Both the position numbers and the translations under genes were made by a program. 64,000 nt of DNA from NCBI RefSeq assembly GCF_918797505.1, contig NC_092802.1, forward strand, positions 13,535,480-13,599,479, given 5' to 3'. Origin of the DNA: Bemisia tabaci (taxonomy: Eukaryota > Arthropoda > Insecta > Hemiptera > Aleyrodidae). The notes below the pieces were generated by a model. The model did not search any database. It saw only the letters and a list, made by a program, of their open reading frames with translations, and was not told the DNA's origin. Of the stretch, positions 22,401 to 33,420 are shown piece after piece (the first letter of the stretch is position 1; each line of letters starts with the position of its first letter).

Positions 22401-22656
22401 ACTACCATTCTAAGGAAAAACGCCGTATGAACATTCGAGAGTTGCCAAATTTCCTTCAATAAAATGCTCATTTTTTTAGGAAAGTTATGAGTATTTTTCC
22501 TTGAAATTTTTCAGGAACTTCAGGTGAAATTGAGAACAAAATCATCTGAAAAATTGGAAGAAAAATATTCATTAGTTTACCAGGAAATTTGTGTTTTATC
22601 AAAAGAAATTTGGAACCGCCTGAAGGCTCATACGGCATATTTCCTTAGCACGGCAT
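22401..22656. mobile_element. Family B MITE, first of a touching pair
   Basis: CTAAGGAAAAACGCCGTATG at the left and CATATTTCCTTAGCACGGCA at the right are the ends. Confidence 0.78.
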
Positions 22657-22902
22657 TACTGCCAGGCTAAGGAAAAACGTCGTATAAATCTTCAAGCCTT
22701 GCCAAATTTCGATTGATAAAATACGAATTTCCTGGTAAACTTATAGATATTTTCCTTTCAATTTTTCAAATAATGCTGTCTGCAATTTCACCGAAAGTTC
22801 CTGAAGATTTCAAGGAATAATATGCAGAACTTTCCTCAAAAATGAACATTTTATTGAAGGGAATTTGGCAACTCTTGAATACTCATACGGCGTTCTTCCT
22901 GA
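22657..22902. mobile_element. Family B MITE, second of a touching pair
   Basis: TACTGCCAGGCTAAGGAAAA begins where the previous copy ends, and the right end is CATACGGCGTTCTTCCTGAG. The two copies are separated by no more than the shared TA, suggesting insertion at the end of a resident copy or array formation. Confidence 0.78.
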
Positions 22903-23272
22903 GTAAAAAACTTTGTTGGTAGTCAAGTGATTTGATTCTTAAAGAGGACAAAATAAAATATGAGAAAATGCTATCACTCGGCAATTAGGAGTTTCATTTG
23001 GCCTCTTTAGGAGGTCATGATGCGACTTGGATGGCGGACAACTTTATCAAAAGACTCCACTCTTGCGTATCGAGGGAACTAGGAACTTGAATTGGGACAA
23101 ATTGACTTAAATATGAGCTTGTATTCCCTTGATATGGAAATGGACATACTTGCACATACTTGCAATATGGGAACGCTGGAGCGAGTGCAGAAGGGTCTAT
23201 TTTGAAATTCAGAATTTCGCCCATAGGATGAAGGGGTCAAGTGGCAGTTTTGCGATTTAGAAAAAATGGAGT
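22903..23272. other. Unassigned spacer
   Basis: No gene, repeat end or RNA signal was recognised. Confidence 0.3.
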
Positions 23273-23531
23273 ATTCTGCCGTGTTAAGGAAAAAGGTCGT
23301 ATGAACATTCGAAAGTTGCCAAATTTTCTCGGATAAAACATGTATTTCTGAGAAAAGTTCTTCATATTTATTCTTGCAATTTTCAGGTATTTTAGAATAA
23401 ATAGCGGACGAAATTATCTGAAAAATCTGATGATGAAAATTCAAAATTTCCCCATAGTAAATTAATTTTTTATCGAAGGCAATCTGGCAACATCCGGAAG
23501 TTCATACGGCGTTCTTCCTTAGCACGGCAGT
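23273..23531. mobile_element. Family B MITE
   Basis: The ends are TTCTGCCGTGTTAAGG and CTTCCTTAGCACGGCAGTA. The minus frame at 23079-23444 runs into it. Confidence 0.8.
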
Positions 23532-23680
23532 ATTGACGTGGAGAAAGTATCCCGGCTACTCAGCAGTGGCATAAAACAGAAGGAACTTACGAGAGATTAG
23601 ACATTTTTGTGAAATATTTCACGAAAGTTCACGGAATCTTTATTTAGCATGAACCAATTTGCAATTTATCTCCTCTCCAG

Positions 23681-23844
23681 CAGTGGCGAGACGTGAACAA
23701 TCGATTATAGATATTTCTCCGTTTGAAGCTATGGTGAAGAATCGATTGTTAAGATGTTCACTACAAACACCCTGTTTGTCGATCCTTCTCCACAGGTTCA
23801 AATAGCAGATCGATCGATATATCGCAAAGCACGCCACGCCACTG
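23681..23844. mobile_element. Family J MITE
   Basis: CAGTGGCGAGACGTGAACAA and GCCACGCCACTG are the ends. Several ATCGAT words (AACAATCGATTATAG, GATCGATCGATATATCGC) and AACACCCTGTTTGTCG are inside. The minus frame at 23640-23837 is the palindrome read through. Confidence 0.75.
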
Positions 23845-23979
23845 CTCTCGAGACGTTCTATTGGAGTTATTTCAAGAAGTTTTTCAGACGATTGTTGTAC
23901 GGAGCCACCTGACGCACTTCAGCGTGATATGACGTTCGGATGTATTTTTATTTTATTTCAAGAAAAAAAAACCAAAAAA

Positions 23980-24494
23980 GATCAATGGAAATGTTGCATG
24001 TGTGAGGAATTTGCGATTTGACTATTGATTTTTATGTAAAAGTTCGCGAGAAACACGATGGTGCCACTGGTTTCCTCTGACATCAACTCCCAAGCTCAAA
24101 AAAAGCTCTCGAGTCGAGGCCAAAATGGAGGGGATATCCCACGCTATCCTGAGATTTCACCTCTACATCAACATAAACTCTCCATGCAAAGATAGGGAGC
24201 AAATACATTGACAGGGCTGCCACTTTATTTGGAGACTCTAAAACTGGAAACACGGCATCACTACTAATGTATTTGCTCCCTATCTTTGCATGGAGAGTTT
24301 GTCTTGATGTAGAGGTGGAATCTCAGGATAGCGTGGGATATCCCCTCCATTTTGGCCTCGACTCGAGAGCTTTTTTTGAGCTTGGGAATTGATTTCAGAG
24401 AAAACCAGTGGCCACATCGTGTTTCTCGTGAACTTTTACATGAGAATCAACAGTTAAATCGCAAATTCCTCACACATGCAACATCTCCATTGAT
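23980..24494. mobile_element. Family G palindromic MITE, full copy
   Basis: GATCAATGGAAATGTTGC and GCAACATCTCCATTGATC are the ends, so the inverted ends may reach GATC in this copy. The arms are highly complementary along about 515 bp. The plus frame at 24352-24732 starts inside it. Confidence 0.85.
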
Positions 24495-25111
24495 CAATGG
24501 ACTATCAAATCGCTTTCTAAAATACTATGGAAGCCTCATAAATTGTACGCAGTGCGGTAAAGAACGCGATACTTCGGAAATACATCGTATTACACCGCAC
24601 AGTTGGCAACTCACCGGCAAACTGCAGATGCACGCGCAATCCGTTCGTAACCACGTTGCAAGATTCCCAGAGCCTTCCCGAATTCTCGTATCTTCTCTTC
24701 GCAAAATCGACCAAAATAATAGTCCAATCTGACAAAATGCATAGCTCGCGATACGAGACACTTGCGCACGGGAGGGGTTGAAGAATGCAACCTATGCTGC
24801 TAAGCAGCAAAGTTAGGACTTTATCACTCAACGTCATCGGACTCGTCCGGTGACGGGTGACTCGCTGTTCCGTTCGCAATGAACCCGCGTGCGACTCATG
24901 AAACCAAGGTCCACTCGGGTCAAAAACCATAGTCAACTCGAAAATGAATGGGCCTGTTGCGAACTTCCGCTAGAGCGAAAAGAAGTTTTTTCGTGTGGAA
25001 AATAGCTCCAAAATCACGATGAGTAGTGCGGCACGAAAGTCTTAAGTGAACTGATAACTTCATAATTGTCGTAGGAAATATGCTATCTCTAAGCTCAATA
25101 TGATACTACAA
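24495..25111. other. Unassigned spacer
   Basis: Short frames on both strands at 24517-24936 look like sequence noise: they have no family motif and they overlap one another. Confidence 0.3.
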
Positions 25112-25366
25112 TACTGTCGTGCTAAGGAAAAAAGCCGTATAAACTTTCGGATGTTGCGAAATTTCCTTTGATAAAATACTAATTCATTGAGAAAGTTGTG
25201 AATATTTTTTCTCCAATTTTTCAGACAAAATTTTTCGCTTTTCGATCTAAAATATCTGACGATATCAAGGAAAAATATGTATGAATTCATTCCAAAATGA
25301 GCGTTTTATCAAAGGAAATTTGGCAACACTTAAATGTTCATACGGCGTTTTTCCTTAGCACGGCAG
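25112..25366. mobile_element. Family B MITE
   Basis: The ends are ACTGTCGTGCTAAGGAAAA and TTTTTCCTTAGCACGGCAG, with a full interior. Confidence 0.82.
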
Positions 25367-25376
25367 AGTACAGGTA

Positions 25377-25686
25377 CACGGAGAAATAAACTTCGTGGTT
25401 GGGACTTGAAGTTGGGGTAGTACGGATCTCTGAAGTTTTCGGATCGCGCATCCGAAAACTTGAGATCCAGCTGCCGAAGTTCGGGTCAAACATCTGAAGT
25501 ACTTAGGTACATACCGAAGGGTTCGGTTCACACGTCTGAAGTACTTCGGTATATCCTGAAGTGCCTCAGATGTTTGACCTGAACTCCGGCAGCTGGACCT
25601 CAAGTTTTCGGATGCGCGATCCTAAAACTTCAGAGATGCATACGACCTCAACTTCGGGTCCCAACCACGAAGTTTTTTTCTCCGCA
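25377..25686. mobile_element. Family C palindromic element, copy 2
   Basis: CACGGAGAAATAAACTTCG and CGAAGTTTTTTTCTCCG are inverted ends, with TA before the left end. It lies 10 bp after a B copy; the other C copy also adjoins B material. The short frames on both strands at 25355-25778 are the two strands of the palindrome. Confidence 0.82.
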
Positions 25687-26712
25687 TGTGAACATTTCGT
25701 AAGAGGAGTTGCCCTAGTCAACCCTTGCGAACTAGGATGGTACGCAAATATTCTGATGATGTGATAAGACCGAATCAAGGTCTGAAATTGCGAAGTTTTA
25801 AGTCACTTCAACTTGTCATATCCACGCCACGTAAGTCAATGTGCAAGAACTACTGCCCGCTGCCTGTAGTATTACACAAGTAAGTATTGGATGTAAAATT
25901 TTATTTCGTCGGACCTGTACGGCTTAGGAAAATTATTTTATCAGAACTTCAAATTTTCGGACCTAAAGTAGTTTCCTCTCTTTGCAATATTTGATATATT
26001 TTATTTTTGTGTCCCAAATATTCTAACAATGTTGCGTTCTCAATCCTAGGTTCGAGAGCACTGCCACTACGAGAAAAATATTGCAACTACGACTGTAGAC
26101 AATTATGTGGGTTCTGGAATCCACCAATTTTAGCACTACAAGAGAAAATATTTTTTTCCTCATCATTGAATCCAGCTACAAAACATGAATACTATCAATC
26201 ACTGGAGGATTTGCAAAAAAGGAATATTGAACTTTTGATTTTGCTTAAAAATTAGCCAAATTCACTTGCTCAAGTTCAACTTAGTGAGAAAAAGTATTTG
26301 CAATAAAGGGCTAAAATTCCTTAAAAGCACCGGTCTGCGTAAAAAAACTAAATCCACACTAAAGTTTTAATTCTAAAATGAGCAACACAAATTTTGATGC
26401 TTTGTCGGAAAGTGAAGTCCATGAAATTTTTCTCGATGGCTCAAACTTTTCTCGGTTGTGAACCGTGTCTTTCCGAGGTTCTTGACACGATAACCGCTCT
26501 GAATCAAATTTTCGAGATGATTCCGCGGTTTCCACCTCTTTTCCTTGTTCAAAGCCGACGCTAACGCACAAAGTACGCTTGCAAATCAAAACGATCGAAG
26601 ACAATCGCATCTTCCAAAGGACATCTCATCGGCACCATCGACCCCGCTCTTTCTAATCCGGAAAACAAACAATTTCTACCTTGACGCACACTTCCAAAAT
26701 TCCGGCTCCCCT
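25687..26712. other. Unassigned upstream region of the secreted-protein gene
   Basis: I saw no repeat ends. As the nearest 1 kb upstream of the only host gene, it is where its enhancers would be expected. I cannot point to individual sites with confidence. Confidence 0.3.
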
Positions 26713-26750
26713 ATAAAAACCGAGCTTTCCATCCGGTGCAGCATCATTCA
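26713..26750 (+). promoter_or_regulatory. Core promoter: TATA box and TCATTC initiator
   Basis: TATAAAAA at 26713-26720 is followed by TCATTC at 26745-26750, a perfect match to the arthropod initiator TCAKTY with A+1 at 26747. The spacing from the first T of TATA to A+1 is 34 bp, slightly longer than the usual 30-31. The start codon is 44 bp after A+1. Confidence 0.7.
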
Positions 26751-26790
26751 CCTCTACCTCTTCAAGCAGCAACAACACCTCATCTCCAAA

Positions 26791-27195
26791 ATGGCTTTCG
26801 TCGCTGTCCTCGCCGCCCTGGCCGTCCTCAACTTCGCCGCCGCCAACCCGGTGCCCGTCTACTCCAAGGTGTCCTGCCCGAAGCCGCCCCTTCCGGTGAT
26901 CAAACCCGTCGTCATCAAGTCCGTGCTCCCGGCTCCCGCTATCATCGGACCCCAGGCCCCAGGAGTGATCGAACACGAATCCGTCCCCTACGAGATCAAC
27001 TACTTCGGCAAGCCCTACATAATCAAGCACAAGCAGTCCGCCGCCCTCAACGTCTACACCCAGAAACCGGTTGTTGTCGACGAGTACGCCGCCCCCGCTT
27101 TCAACGAAGCTCCCGCCCCAGCCGCCGTCATCGTCGAAGAGGTCTGCCCCCCTGCACCTTGCGCCGAGCCCGTTTACCCACCACCATGCTACTAA
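26791..27195 (+). CDS. Secreted Pro/Ala/Val-rich cuticle-like structural protein, 134 aa
   Basis: The ATG at 26791 was chosen because it follows a TATA box and initiator, has a good context (CAAAATGG) and begins a textbook signal peptide, hydrophobic over residues 3-17 with likely cleavage after Ala18. The in-frame sequence upstream is untranslated leader and promoter. The mature chain is rich in Pro, Ala and Val and has four Cys at 29, 119, 124 and 133, clustered at its two ends. A Tyr-containing middle (residues 65-100) carries VPYEINYFGKPYIIKHKQ. It lacks the Rebers-Riddiford chitin-binding consensus, so it is not a CPR protein; it looks like one of the low-complexity cuticle or other extracellular structural proteins. 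Codons end mostly in C or G, unlike the A+T-rich surroundings. No intron is evident. Function as cuticle is inference; a chorion, salivary or other matrix protein is possible. Confidence 0.8.
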   Translation: MAFVAVLAALAVLNFAAANPVPVYSKVSCPKPPLPVIKPVVIKSVLPAPAIIGPQAPGVIEHESVPYEINYFGKPYIIKHKQSAALNVYTQKPVVVDEYAAPAFNEAPAPAAVIVEEVCPPAPCAEPVYPPPCY

Positions 27196-27268
27196 GCTCA
27201 AGTACACCTGAATGGGTAACAGCGCCCTGACGAATGGTTTGTGGTTTCTGTTCATTGACGGGAAAAGT

Positions 27269-27274
27269 AATAAA
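27269..27274 (+). terminator. Polyadenylation signal AATAAA
   Basis: AATAAA lies 74 bp after the stop codon of the secreted-protein gene, which predicts transcript cleavage near 27285-27300. Confidence 0.65.
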
Positions 27275-27470
27275 TCAGTAGTCCCAACAAAATTCTTGTT
27301 CCGTATCATTTCATGTCCTTCTACCAAAATGTTCTATTCCACTGATTACTATGGTCTACCTGGCCATCATCATTAATTTGAGGTAAAACTAAGTCTGATT
27401 GATTTTGACCGACAAATTTCATAAATTACAAAATTTGCCTCGGTATTTATCAAATTTAAAATTTCGGCAA

Positions 27471-27696
27471 CACTGAAAAAAAAATACATTGGATCTAGAG
27501 TCCAGACGCTTAAAAACATCAACAAGAAAACATACTCTTGATTCAATCAGATTTAAGCTTAAATCAAGGACCAAGCCTCTTAATTTGAGCGGATTTCCTT
27601 TTAATTTAAGCTTAAATCTGATTGAATCAAGAGTCCTTTTTCTTGTCAATGTTTTCAAGAGTCTGGACTCAAGATCCAATGTTTTTTCTTCCAGTG
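27471..27696. mobile_element. Family A MITE
   Basis: It runs from CACTGAAAAAAAAATACATTGG to TTCTTCCAGTG. The two opposing frames (27419-27679 minus and 27489-27770 plus) give near-identical peptides because the element is palindromic. Confidence 0.85.
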
Positions 27697-28591
27697 TAGC
27701 ACTGTTTTATTACCAGCGATATCCTTTCTCTTTTCTCATGATTACTGAGAGTAATCTTTTGAAATTTTGAGAGTGGCCCAGATGAGGCCACGGCAAATTT
27801 AGGGGAATTGGATATTGATAACGTACTTTCTTCAGAATACACTCATAAATTGAATTATACCCATAGGAACATGATGAGAAATCTATAAAGATAGTTTTAG
27901 AACCTCACCATATTGTATAAACGGTGTTATAACCTTTTAAAGTTTCCAAATTTTGTTCGATCTCTCCTATTGGCTCGAACCACTGTGCGGCGCACCGGCG
28001 TGGTCAATTCAACGTAAACATAAATCGATTTCCGGTGTGGACCGGAAACCGTCCGCCGGAAACACTTTCCGAGCCGGCAACGCCGGAAGTTTGGGGGACA
28101 TCCGTGAGAGCTAGCATCAATCAAAGCATAAGTGGCGGATCCTGGGGGAGTGTACGCACCCGTGAAGTACAAAAAAATAAATGTGGGTAATACAAATACA
28201 CGCTCTGAGTGCAAATACCGCTGATTGATTCAATTTGCTCCAGCGACAGCCCGTGAGACACGCGCCATATTTCTTTTTTTCAGTTTTATCTTCTTCTTTC
28301 TTGAGGGCGCGTCGATTCGGGTGGTAGAACTCTTCAGTCTCCATGCAAAGGGGGAAAAACCCTCTAAGTACACACCAAGAAAATTTATCTCCGAATCAAA
28401 TGGAGCTATGGGTCTCCATTGAATATTCCTCGCGAAAGAATTCCGGCTATTTCAAAAAGAGCAGTAATCCAGAATTGCGCGAAAGGTCTCAGAAAATATT
28501 TGAGGATTGTACGTAAAAGGCACAAGGATTGCGCGAATAGGAACCTAAAATATCTGCTACAGGAATGCGCAAATTTTAAAATGAAGTTAAT

Positions 28592-28622
<31 letters not shown>

Positions 28623-29029
28623 GAAGGGATTTTATAAAAATATAACGTAATCTACTACGAGTATTTCCTTGCATCTATCTACGTGGCTTAAAACTGAAAC
28701 TAAACAAATTGCAATAAAGTTAATATAAGGTAGAAGTTTGGCAAAGCAGGAAAAAATTGGAAAATTAATGCATTATTATGTCACGTTAGTTTAGGTTAGT
28801 TTGTTGAAAAATCATCGATGTCTTACAATCTGATGATGAATGAAGTGATATGATTGAATATTGGTCGAGGGTATAGATAACTTACCTAACTTCTCTCGGA
28901 AAAAATATTTACCAGGGAGAAACGAGGCAACGTTGAAATACTTATGCGGCGTCAAAATACAACATGGGCCTTTTGAGTTCTATTATTCGATGCCGCGATT
29001 GTAACGGGAGTTCGGATAATCGCGATAAA
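27697..29029. other. Mostly unassigned; K fragment and poly(T) run
   Basis: 27930-27998 is a K end (AAGTTTCCAAATTTTGTTCG, then CACTGTGCGGCGC). A run of about 29 T sits at 28594-28622. Near 28905-28965 there is a weak B-like trace (GAGGCAACGTTGAAATACTT). No gene was recognised. Confidence 0.4.
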
Positions 29030-29240
29030 CAGTGCAGCCGGCGTTAAACGTATATTAGCGCCTGCAAGACTGCAGGAATACTTCACGCATTGCGCCAAAC
29101 AATGCGGTCGGCGGCTCGGCGCACAGCCCAATCAGCGCCTACAAGACTGCATGAATACTTCTCGCATTGCGCCAAACGCAGTGCAGTCGGTCAGTTGGCT
29201 TGAAACGCATATCATCGCCTACAAGAATGTATAGGAACGC
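29030..29240 (+). repeat. Family D minisatellite, about 3 units
   Basis: GCGCCTGCAAGACTGC, GCGCCTACAAGACTGC and TCGCCTACAAGAATG mark units about 77-79 bp apart, each followed by CTTC-CGCATTGCGCCAAAC. Upstream GAGTTCGGATAATCGCG resembles an eroded pogo-like end, consistent with the carrier element at 8973-9524. Confidence 0.7.
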
Positions 29241-30221
29241 TGTTCGACTGCGAGTCATCATGTTTGACTTTCTGTTCTAGTTTGTACCATAATTAAAGGG
29301 AACATATGTGTCCTCATTGTAACGATTCATTAACTAGATGGGATTTAATTTTGTTTTGGCTACATTAAAAGAAAACAGAACGAACGAAAACATTGCGTCG
29401 AAATTTTCGATACTTTTATTGGAGATCATTTAGGTAAATTCGCGGAAACTTTTCAGAAAAACTGTGTGTAGCTTTTTAAAAATATATATTAAATTTATTT
29501 TTGAATCATATGGGGTTGATCTTACATTGAGTATTCATCGCGAAAGAATTTCAAAAACAATTTCAGTTTTATTGCGAGGGAGTCCATTTCAAACTTATTG
29601 GACATCTACTCTTCTATTTCGTTATAAACAACCATAAATAGTGTAAAAACAACCGGAATTCCATCACTGATTCTATCCTAATTTAAAAATAAATATTTTG
29701 GCAGTAAATCTTGACGCCTGAGATGACTCTACAGACTTTCTCAAACGATTTCATAGTTGATCGAGTCAGTGATAATCTCTGGACTGCAAAAGCTAAAGTG
29801 CATTTGCTTCGGAAAATACGCTAAATAAACAAGATTAGGAATGTAATTCGTCACTGTTATTCTTTCTTTTCGTAGCTCTCGAGAAACATTGAAAAGTTTC
29901 CAAATTATCAATAATTAAAAACACCGTCGTAAAATGTCAAATTTCATAGCAAAGGGCACAAAAGTACTCAATGCCTCGCTTCAACGAGGCCCTCCAGAGA
30001 TTTTCATGAGCGATCCTAGAAAAAATGTTGAATGGCCAAAGCAATGCCATAAATCTGCAGTATTCACCTCACACTCATTTTGCAGGGAATTGCACATTTA
30101 AGGAAAATATGCTACGTAATGCAGATTTATAGCGTCAAACCTTGGCCAGCCACCAACATATCGATGATGGTGAAAAGCAGTTATCAGATTTATTACGGTT
30201 ATCTAAATTTGCTCGGTTGCA
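29241..30221. other. Unassigned A+T-rich spacer
   Basis: No gene or repeat end was recognised. A short hairpin, GCCTCGCTTCAACGAGGC, lies near 29973-29990. Confidence 0.3.
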
Positions 30222-30352
30222 TAATTCGTCGCACCTCTGATGAAAAGGCGTATCTCGATTGCCCTCTGAGCCCCAAAAAGTATGGGTTCATATGTGTAAC
30301 AGGGCTCACGTGGAAATTTAGATATGCTCTTACGCCAGAAGTGCGACGAATT
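30222..30352. repeat. Imperfect palindrome related to family H
   Basis: AATTCGTCGCACCTCTG and CAGAAGTGCGACGAATT are inverted ends. The centre AGCCCCAAAAAGTATGGGTT and CAGGGCTCACGT resemble the H centre. The short opposing frames here come from the palindrome. Confidence 0.55.
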
Positions 30353-31086
30353 CCGATCCAATTTTGTTTTTTTGAAAGAAAGAACACACGCATTGTTCTT
30401 TAGTATTTTTCCTCAGTTTCATTCAACTGACAATGAACTTGAATCTTCCGTGAGATTATTAACAAACAAGTTTTTATTCAAAATATTATTATATTAGAAA
30501 AGTCCACACAAGGAGATCTTATGTCAGTTCAAGAGATTGCTTGCATATTTAGGTGTTACGCTCGGAACTTTCGGCCTATGAGACCGAAACGTGACGTAAG
30601 TGCGGCTTTTTTTCAGTATAGCGATATAATATCCGGTAGGGAATCTCGGGGCGGTGCCCGCCTTGTGTGCAAGAGACCTAGACCTATTATTGAAAAACCT
30701 CAAGTCCTCCGCGTCGTTTCGCGGGATTTCCTCGCCGCGAGCCGGGGGCCGGGGCGTTTAAAAATAAAGCCGAGTGCAAGTGGACGCGCGACCCGCTGGT
30801 ATAAATAAATTCAGACTGCTGAGGTGAGTGGCCCACATATCCACGCACGGGAGTGCAGGGGAGCGCGCGCGGCCGGCCGCTCGAGCGCGCTCGCTGTGAT
30901 TGACTGCCGCTAACGTCTGTCATAGCCAATCGGTATCCAGGGCCTGATCGATATTCCCTCTCTCGTCACCGGAGATGCGGCGCGAAAAAAAGAGGGAAAC
31001 TCCGGGAACCGAACTCGAATCCGCTTTCCATGGATCTGGTCCTGACTTTCGCGTCGTGCGGGTTGCATCGATGCACGCGGCATATC
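30353..31086. promoter_or_regulatory. CpG-rich block with TATA-like motif
   Basis: About 30590-31070 is G+C- and CpG-rich within A+T-rich flanks. It contains TATAAATAAA at 30800, TCAGAC at 30811 and an exon-end-like GAG-GTGAGT at 30821. The TATA-to-TCAGAC distance is too short for a standard promoter, so start-site choice is unclear. It could be the first exon or promoter of a gene continuing elsewhere. This is a weak call. Confidence 0.25.
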
Positions 31087-31398
31087 TGGAGTCCCTTTAT
31101 ACTGGGAGTCAAGACAATGTGAATCCATTTCTGATTGGTTCCCGTATTTTAGGCCTTCACAGTGTCACAAACGGGAATAAAGATTATATTTTCACCGATT
31201 GCAAAGATTATGATCTGGAATGGACCAGGGAATTACAGGTCCGGCAAGGAACAAACGGAATAAGAGAAGGAACGGAGAAAGGAATTTGAGAATGGGCCGA
31301 TCAAAGGTTATAAAAAACGTTCAATTTCTGTAATCTTTATTCCCGTTCGTGACTCCATGCGGGGGTGTTGTCTTGACTCTCAGTATAGAGGGACTCTA
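31087..31398. mobile_element. Family F element, short form
   Basis: GAGTCCCTTTATACTGGGAG and CTCAGTATAGAGGGACTC are inverted ends. The interior words CACAAACGGGAATAAAGATT and TGTAATCTTTATTCCCGTTCG also pair. Its right end touches a B copy. Confidence 0.8.
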
Positions 31399-31655
31399 AT
31401 ACTGCCGTGCTAAGGAAAAACGCCGTATGAACCATCAGGCGTTGCCAATTTTCCTCTGATAAAACACGAATTTCCTGGTAAACTTATGAATATTTTCCTT
31501 CTAACTTCGTAGACAAGTTTGTTCGCAATTTCAACTTAAGTTCCTGAAAATTTCAAGTAAAAATATTCATAACATTCCTAAAAAATCAACATTTTATCGG
31601 AGGTAATTTGGCAACTCTCGAATGTTCATACGGCTTTTTTCATAAGCACGGCAGT
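31399..31655. mobile_element. Family B MITE
   Basis: The ends are ACTGCCGTGCTAAGGAAAAA and CATAAGCACGGCAGTA. It directly follows F and is followed 12 bp later by an E copy. Confidence 0.82.
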
Positions 31656-31666
31656 ATAGTACCTAG

Positions 31667-31994
31667 AGGTCGTATTCGATACATAAAACGGGTGAGATTG
31701 TATCGATTTCGATTGGCTCATTAAGTAAACATAGCCTCAGAAGTCAATTTAGAAATCTGAGGGAACGGGTCTTCTGTGATTTACACATTCTCTTGAGAAA
31801 TCAAAATTAGGTAATATTTTCATTATTTTTGTTCTTATTCGAGCCACCGCCATATTGGTGCACTCTTTTGTGACTCCATGAGCGAGAACCAATCAGAATT
31901 GGATTTTTTTTTTGCCTTTTTCAGATGTCTCTGAGCCCAACCAAGCCCGACCAGAGTTGAGATGTCCTAACTTTGGGTATAAAGGGACTCTATC
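31667..31994. repeat. Family E fragment joined to a family F right end
   Basis: 31667-31850 matches the minus strand of the E element at 51225-51496 in order: GGTCGTATTCGA, GTGAGATTGTATCGATTTCG, AGTCAATTTAGAAATC, GCGGGTCTT or ACGGGTCTT. 31862-31994 then holds a degraded F end with TTTGGGTATAAAGGGACTCT. Confidence 0.6.
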
Positions 31995-32395
31995 CAATGC
32001 TCATCCATAAAATTGCCTACCTACAAAGGAAACTCAAAGACGCATACGTTGTTTCTAAAATGAGCCAAAAATAGTGGTTCCTTGTTGCAAAATATAGTCC
32101 AATTAGGGGATTACTAGATCTCGAAGGCGGGATGCGGCAGTCTTGCGTTCCTGGGACGAGGAGCCGACACAGAGAAGAAGATCGACGAGAATACAGATGA
32201 GCTATACCCTCATCTCGTTTGTTTGATGTTTACCAGCCAACTTCATCCACATATTTCAGCGAGCTTATTGATTCATGCCGAACACCACCGGGAGAAAATT
32301 TGAGATCCGTGTGCATACTTCACTACGTACAGTAGCGCTCGAACTTAAATTCGAACTTCGAATGAGCTCTAGGACTCGGCTAGGAAAAGACAACT

Positions 32396-32585
32396 CACTG
32401 GAAAAAAAAGTCGATTGGATCTAGAGTTCAGACTCTGAAAAACATTGACAGGAAAAATACTCTTGATTCAATCGGACTTTTTGCTTGAATCAAAAAGAAC
32501 TCCGCCTAAATTAAGAGGCTCGGCTCTTCGATTCAATTCTAGGAAAAATCTGATTGAATCACGATTATTTTTTCTTGTTAATACA
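32396..32585. mobile_element. Family A MITE, right end missing
   Basis: CACTGGAAAAAAAAGTCGATTGG begins the copy and the body runs to the inverted TTTTTTCTTGTTAAT, where it breaks off about 40 bp short of the usual end. Confidence 0.75.
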
Positions 32586-32603
32586 ATTCAATATAATATC
32601 GAC

Positions 32604-32712
32604 ATAGGTCTGATGGAGAATTTGCAGGTTTCTGAAAGTGTGCGAATTTCAGGTTTAGGAAGAAACTACTGAGCTAACTTTTAATGAGGATATCATTGGT
32701 TTCTAAAATGAA
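32604..32712 (+). repeat. Family F internal fragment
   Basis: AGGTTTAGGAAGAAACTACTGAGC followed by GAGGATATCATTGGTTTC matches the central block of F at 20840-20900 and 46040-46075. Confidence 0.5.
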
Positions 32713-33420
32713 ACAAGCTGCTGGTTCCAACACTACTGTGTTGGAGAGCTCGCCTTTGGGAAACTATTAACAACTATTAATGATTTTTTCTGAAATTATA
32801 TATGTATTAAATGAATCTTTACCCAATTATCAGAGGTTACATGACGATGCAAAATGTTATGACGTAATTTCATATGACAAATTTTTCACATTACAATAAA
32901 TAAAGAGAAATAAAGAGAGAGAAATGGAATTATCTTTTATGAATGTGATTTTGCGGCAAATGTTGCAATGGCTATTTTTGCCATCGCATTTTTGTTTCTG
33001 GCTTTCATCGTTGATAAGCTTTTTCTTAACTTGTCAACAATGTAATGAAACCATATGATTTAATTTTAATTTTTTTTTTTAAATCAAGTCGCCAACTTGA
33101 ATTAAGGTTATACTTTGTTAAGCTGGCAGTCTGAAATTCTGAATTTTTATCGGCACAGAGTTCAAAGAAACTATAATTTAGCACGGTTTGGAGGAACGTT
33201 TCTGCCATAATTCTTACACAATACTTATGGTATACACTAAGAGCTGAAAAGGAATTCACTTGAATTTTAGCGTGGAGCTCGAGAGACCACTTCAAGCCTT
33301 TGTATGCGAGTGGCTCAATGGAGCACATCACGCCTTTGTAGGTATGGGGTGGCTCAATGGAGCACCTCGCGCACTATAAATAGCACGGAGCTCGAAAGAG
33401 CACTTCATGCATCTGTATTT
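32713..33420. other. Unassigned; short direct repeat near the end
   Basis: GTGGCTCAATGGAGCAC occurs twice (near 33310 and 33350) with GGAGCTCGA-AGA before and after, leading into the minisatellite. No gene was recognised. Confidence 0.35.

Noticed and set aside
26653..27327. 224-codon minus-strand frame, and a 164-codon plus frame at 26736-27230, over the secreted-protein gene
   Set aside because: They are shadows created by the strong G/C third-position bias of the real gene. Neither has a promoter, a signal peptide or a plausible composition.
30800..30830. TATAAATAAA with TCAGAC and GAGGTGAGT as a promoter plus first exon
   Set aside because: The TATA-to-initiator distance is only about 13 bp and the supposed exon would be tiny. 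It is kept only as a weak regulatory block, not a gene start.
33026..33331. 101-codon minus frame
   Set aside because: It has no recognisable domain or signal and low-complexity Lys/Asn/Ser content of the kind expected in A+T-rich spacer DNA.
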